13,925 nt of DNA from CAZGMN01 sp964526905 (lineage in GTDB: Bacteria > Acidobacteriota > Aminicenantia > Aminicenantales > Aminicenantaceae): assembly GCA_964526905.1 (NCBI GenBank), contig CAZGMN010000070.1, positions 1-13,925 of the forward strand. Direction: 5' to 3'. A program made the position numbers and the translations under genes. Below the pieces are notes generated by a model. That model saw only the letters and a list, made by a program, of their open reading frames with translations. It did not search any database and had not been told where the DNA came from. Positions 13,726 to 13,925 of this stretch are shown here, piece after piece. Position 1 is the stretch's first letter. Each line of letters starts with the position of its first letter.

Positions 13726-13925
13726 ATGTCTGGAAAGGTAAGGCAGGAAAAAAAGAAAATTGAAAAAGTCAAAACTGGAAAGTATGAAAAAATTCCTGAG
13801 CTCTTTAAGGATTCCTTTTTCATCGGAGAAAAAGGAACTTTAAGAAGAGCCGTGACTTTCCCCATCGCTTTGGCCTTTCATCTTATTCTTCTGGCCGCTA
13901 TCATCGTTATCCCCCTTCTCGGTGT
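13726..13925 (+). CDS. TonB-family protein, N-terminus only (cut by window end)
   Basis: An open frame of 66 codons runs off the window. The ATG at 13726 follows GAGGT by 5 nt. The visible part is a basic cytosolic leader of about 43 residues (MSGKVRQEKKKIEKV near the start, then FIGEKGTLRRA), followed by a hydrophobic segment from about residue 45 (TFPIALAFHLILLAAIIV). This arrangement matches the N-terminal anchor of TonB-type energy-transducing proteins, especially those with a pre-anchor basic leader. The diagnostic C-terminal domain is outside the window, so the call rests on topology and general resemblance. Confidence 0.55.
   Translation, partial: MSGKVRQEKKKIEKVKTGKYEKIPELFKDSFFIGEKGTLRRAVTFPIALAFHLILLAAIIVIPLLG

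Noticed and set aside
1..13925. CRISPR array, insertion sequence, phage or toxin-antitoxin genes
   Set aside because: No regularly spaced repeats, terminal inverted repeats, transposase or integrase motifs, or small paired toxin genes were seen.

Overview
The window reads as chromosomal DNA from a Gram-negative (two-membrane) bacterium of moderate GC content. The evidence is two lipoproteins with lipoboxes, YkuD-type L,D-transpeptidases, a MenA-like prenyltransferase, SecDF-YajC and the start of a TonB-type protein. The TonB N-terminus (short basic cytosolic leader, then a Pro/Ile/Leu-rich anchor) and the helical-lipoprotein/L,D-transpeptidase pair remind me of Acidobacteriota/Aminicenantes-type genomes. 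That is an impression, not a demonstrated assignment.

Left part, minus strand (1-5013). A tRNA-Arg gene is cut by the window edge at its anticodon. Upstream of it lie recD2 (helicase) and a SAM hydroxide adenosyltransferase (DUF62) gene, 21 bp apart and probably co-transcribed. A 274-bp gene-free stretch (3116-3389) follows, with a GC-rich repeat-like element touching the end of lepB. lepB (signal peptidase I) and a menA-like gene sit 1 bp apart behind a clear sigma70-type promoter.

Middle part, plus strand (5014-8253). A 218-bp divergent promoter region separates menA-lepB from a four-gene envelope cassette. The cassette holds a helical lipoprotein with a Lys/Pro/Ala tail ending in three lysines, an L,D-transpeptidase lipoprotein whose N-terminal domain resembles the first protein, an inner-membrane-anchored L,D-transpeptidase, and a secreted protein of unknown function. 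This is the most original part of the window. It resembles a Braun-lipoprotein-like system in which a lipoprotein with C-terminal lysine is encoded with the enzymes that could link it to peptidoglycan.

Right part, plus strand (8278-13925). A divergent YchF-type NTPase with a possibly leaderless start is followed by tgt, yajC, secD and secF, the widespread tgt-yajC-secDF order. tgt-yajC and secD-secF are nearly contiguous. A separate promoter then drives a TonB-family gene cut by the window end. SecDF-YajC and LepB serve the export and processing of the envelope proteins encoded here.

The longest stretches without a gene are 3116-3389 and 5014-5231; both are described below. I see no insertion sequence, CRISPR array, phage gene or rRNA.
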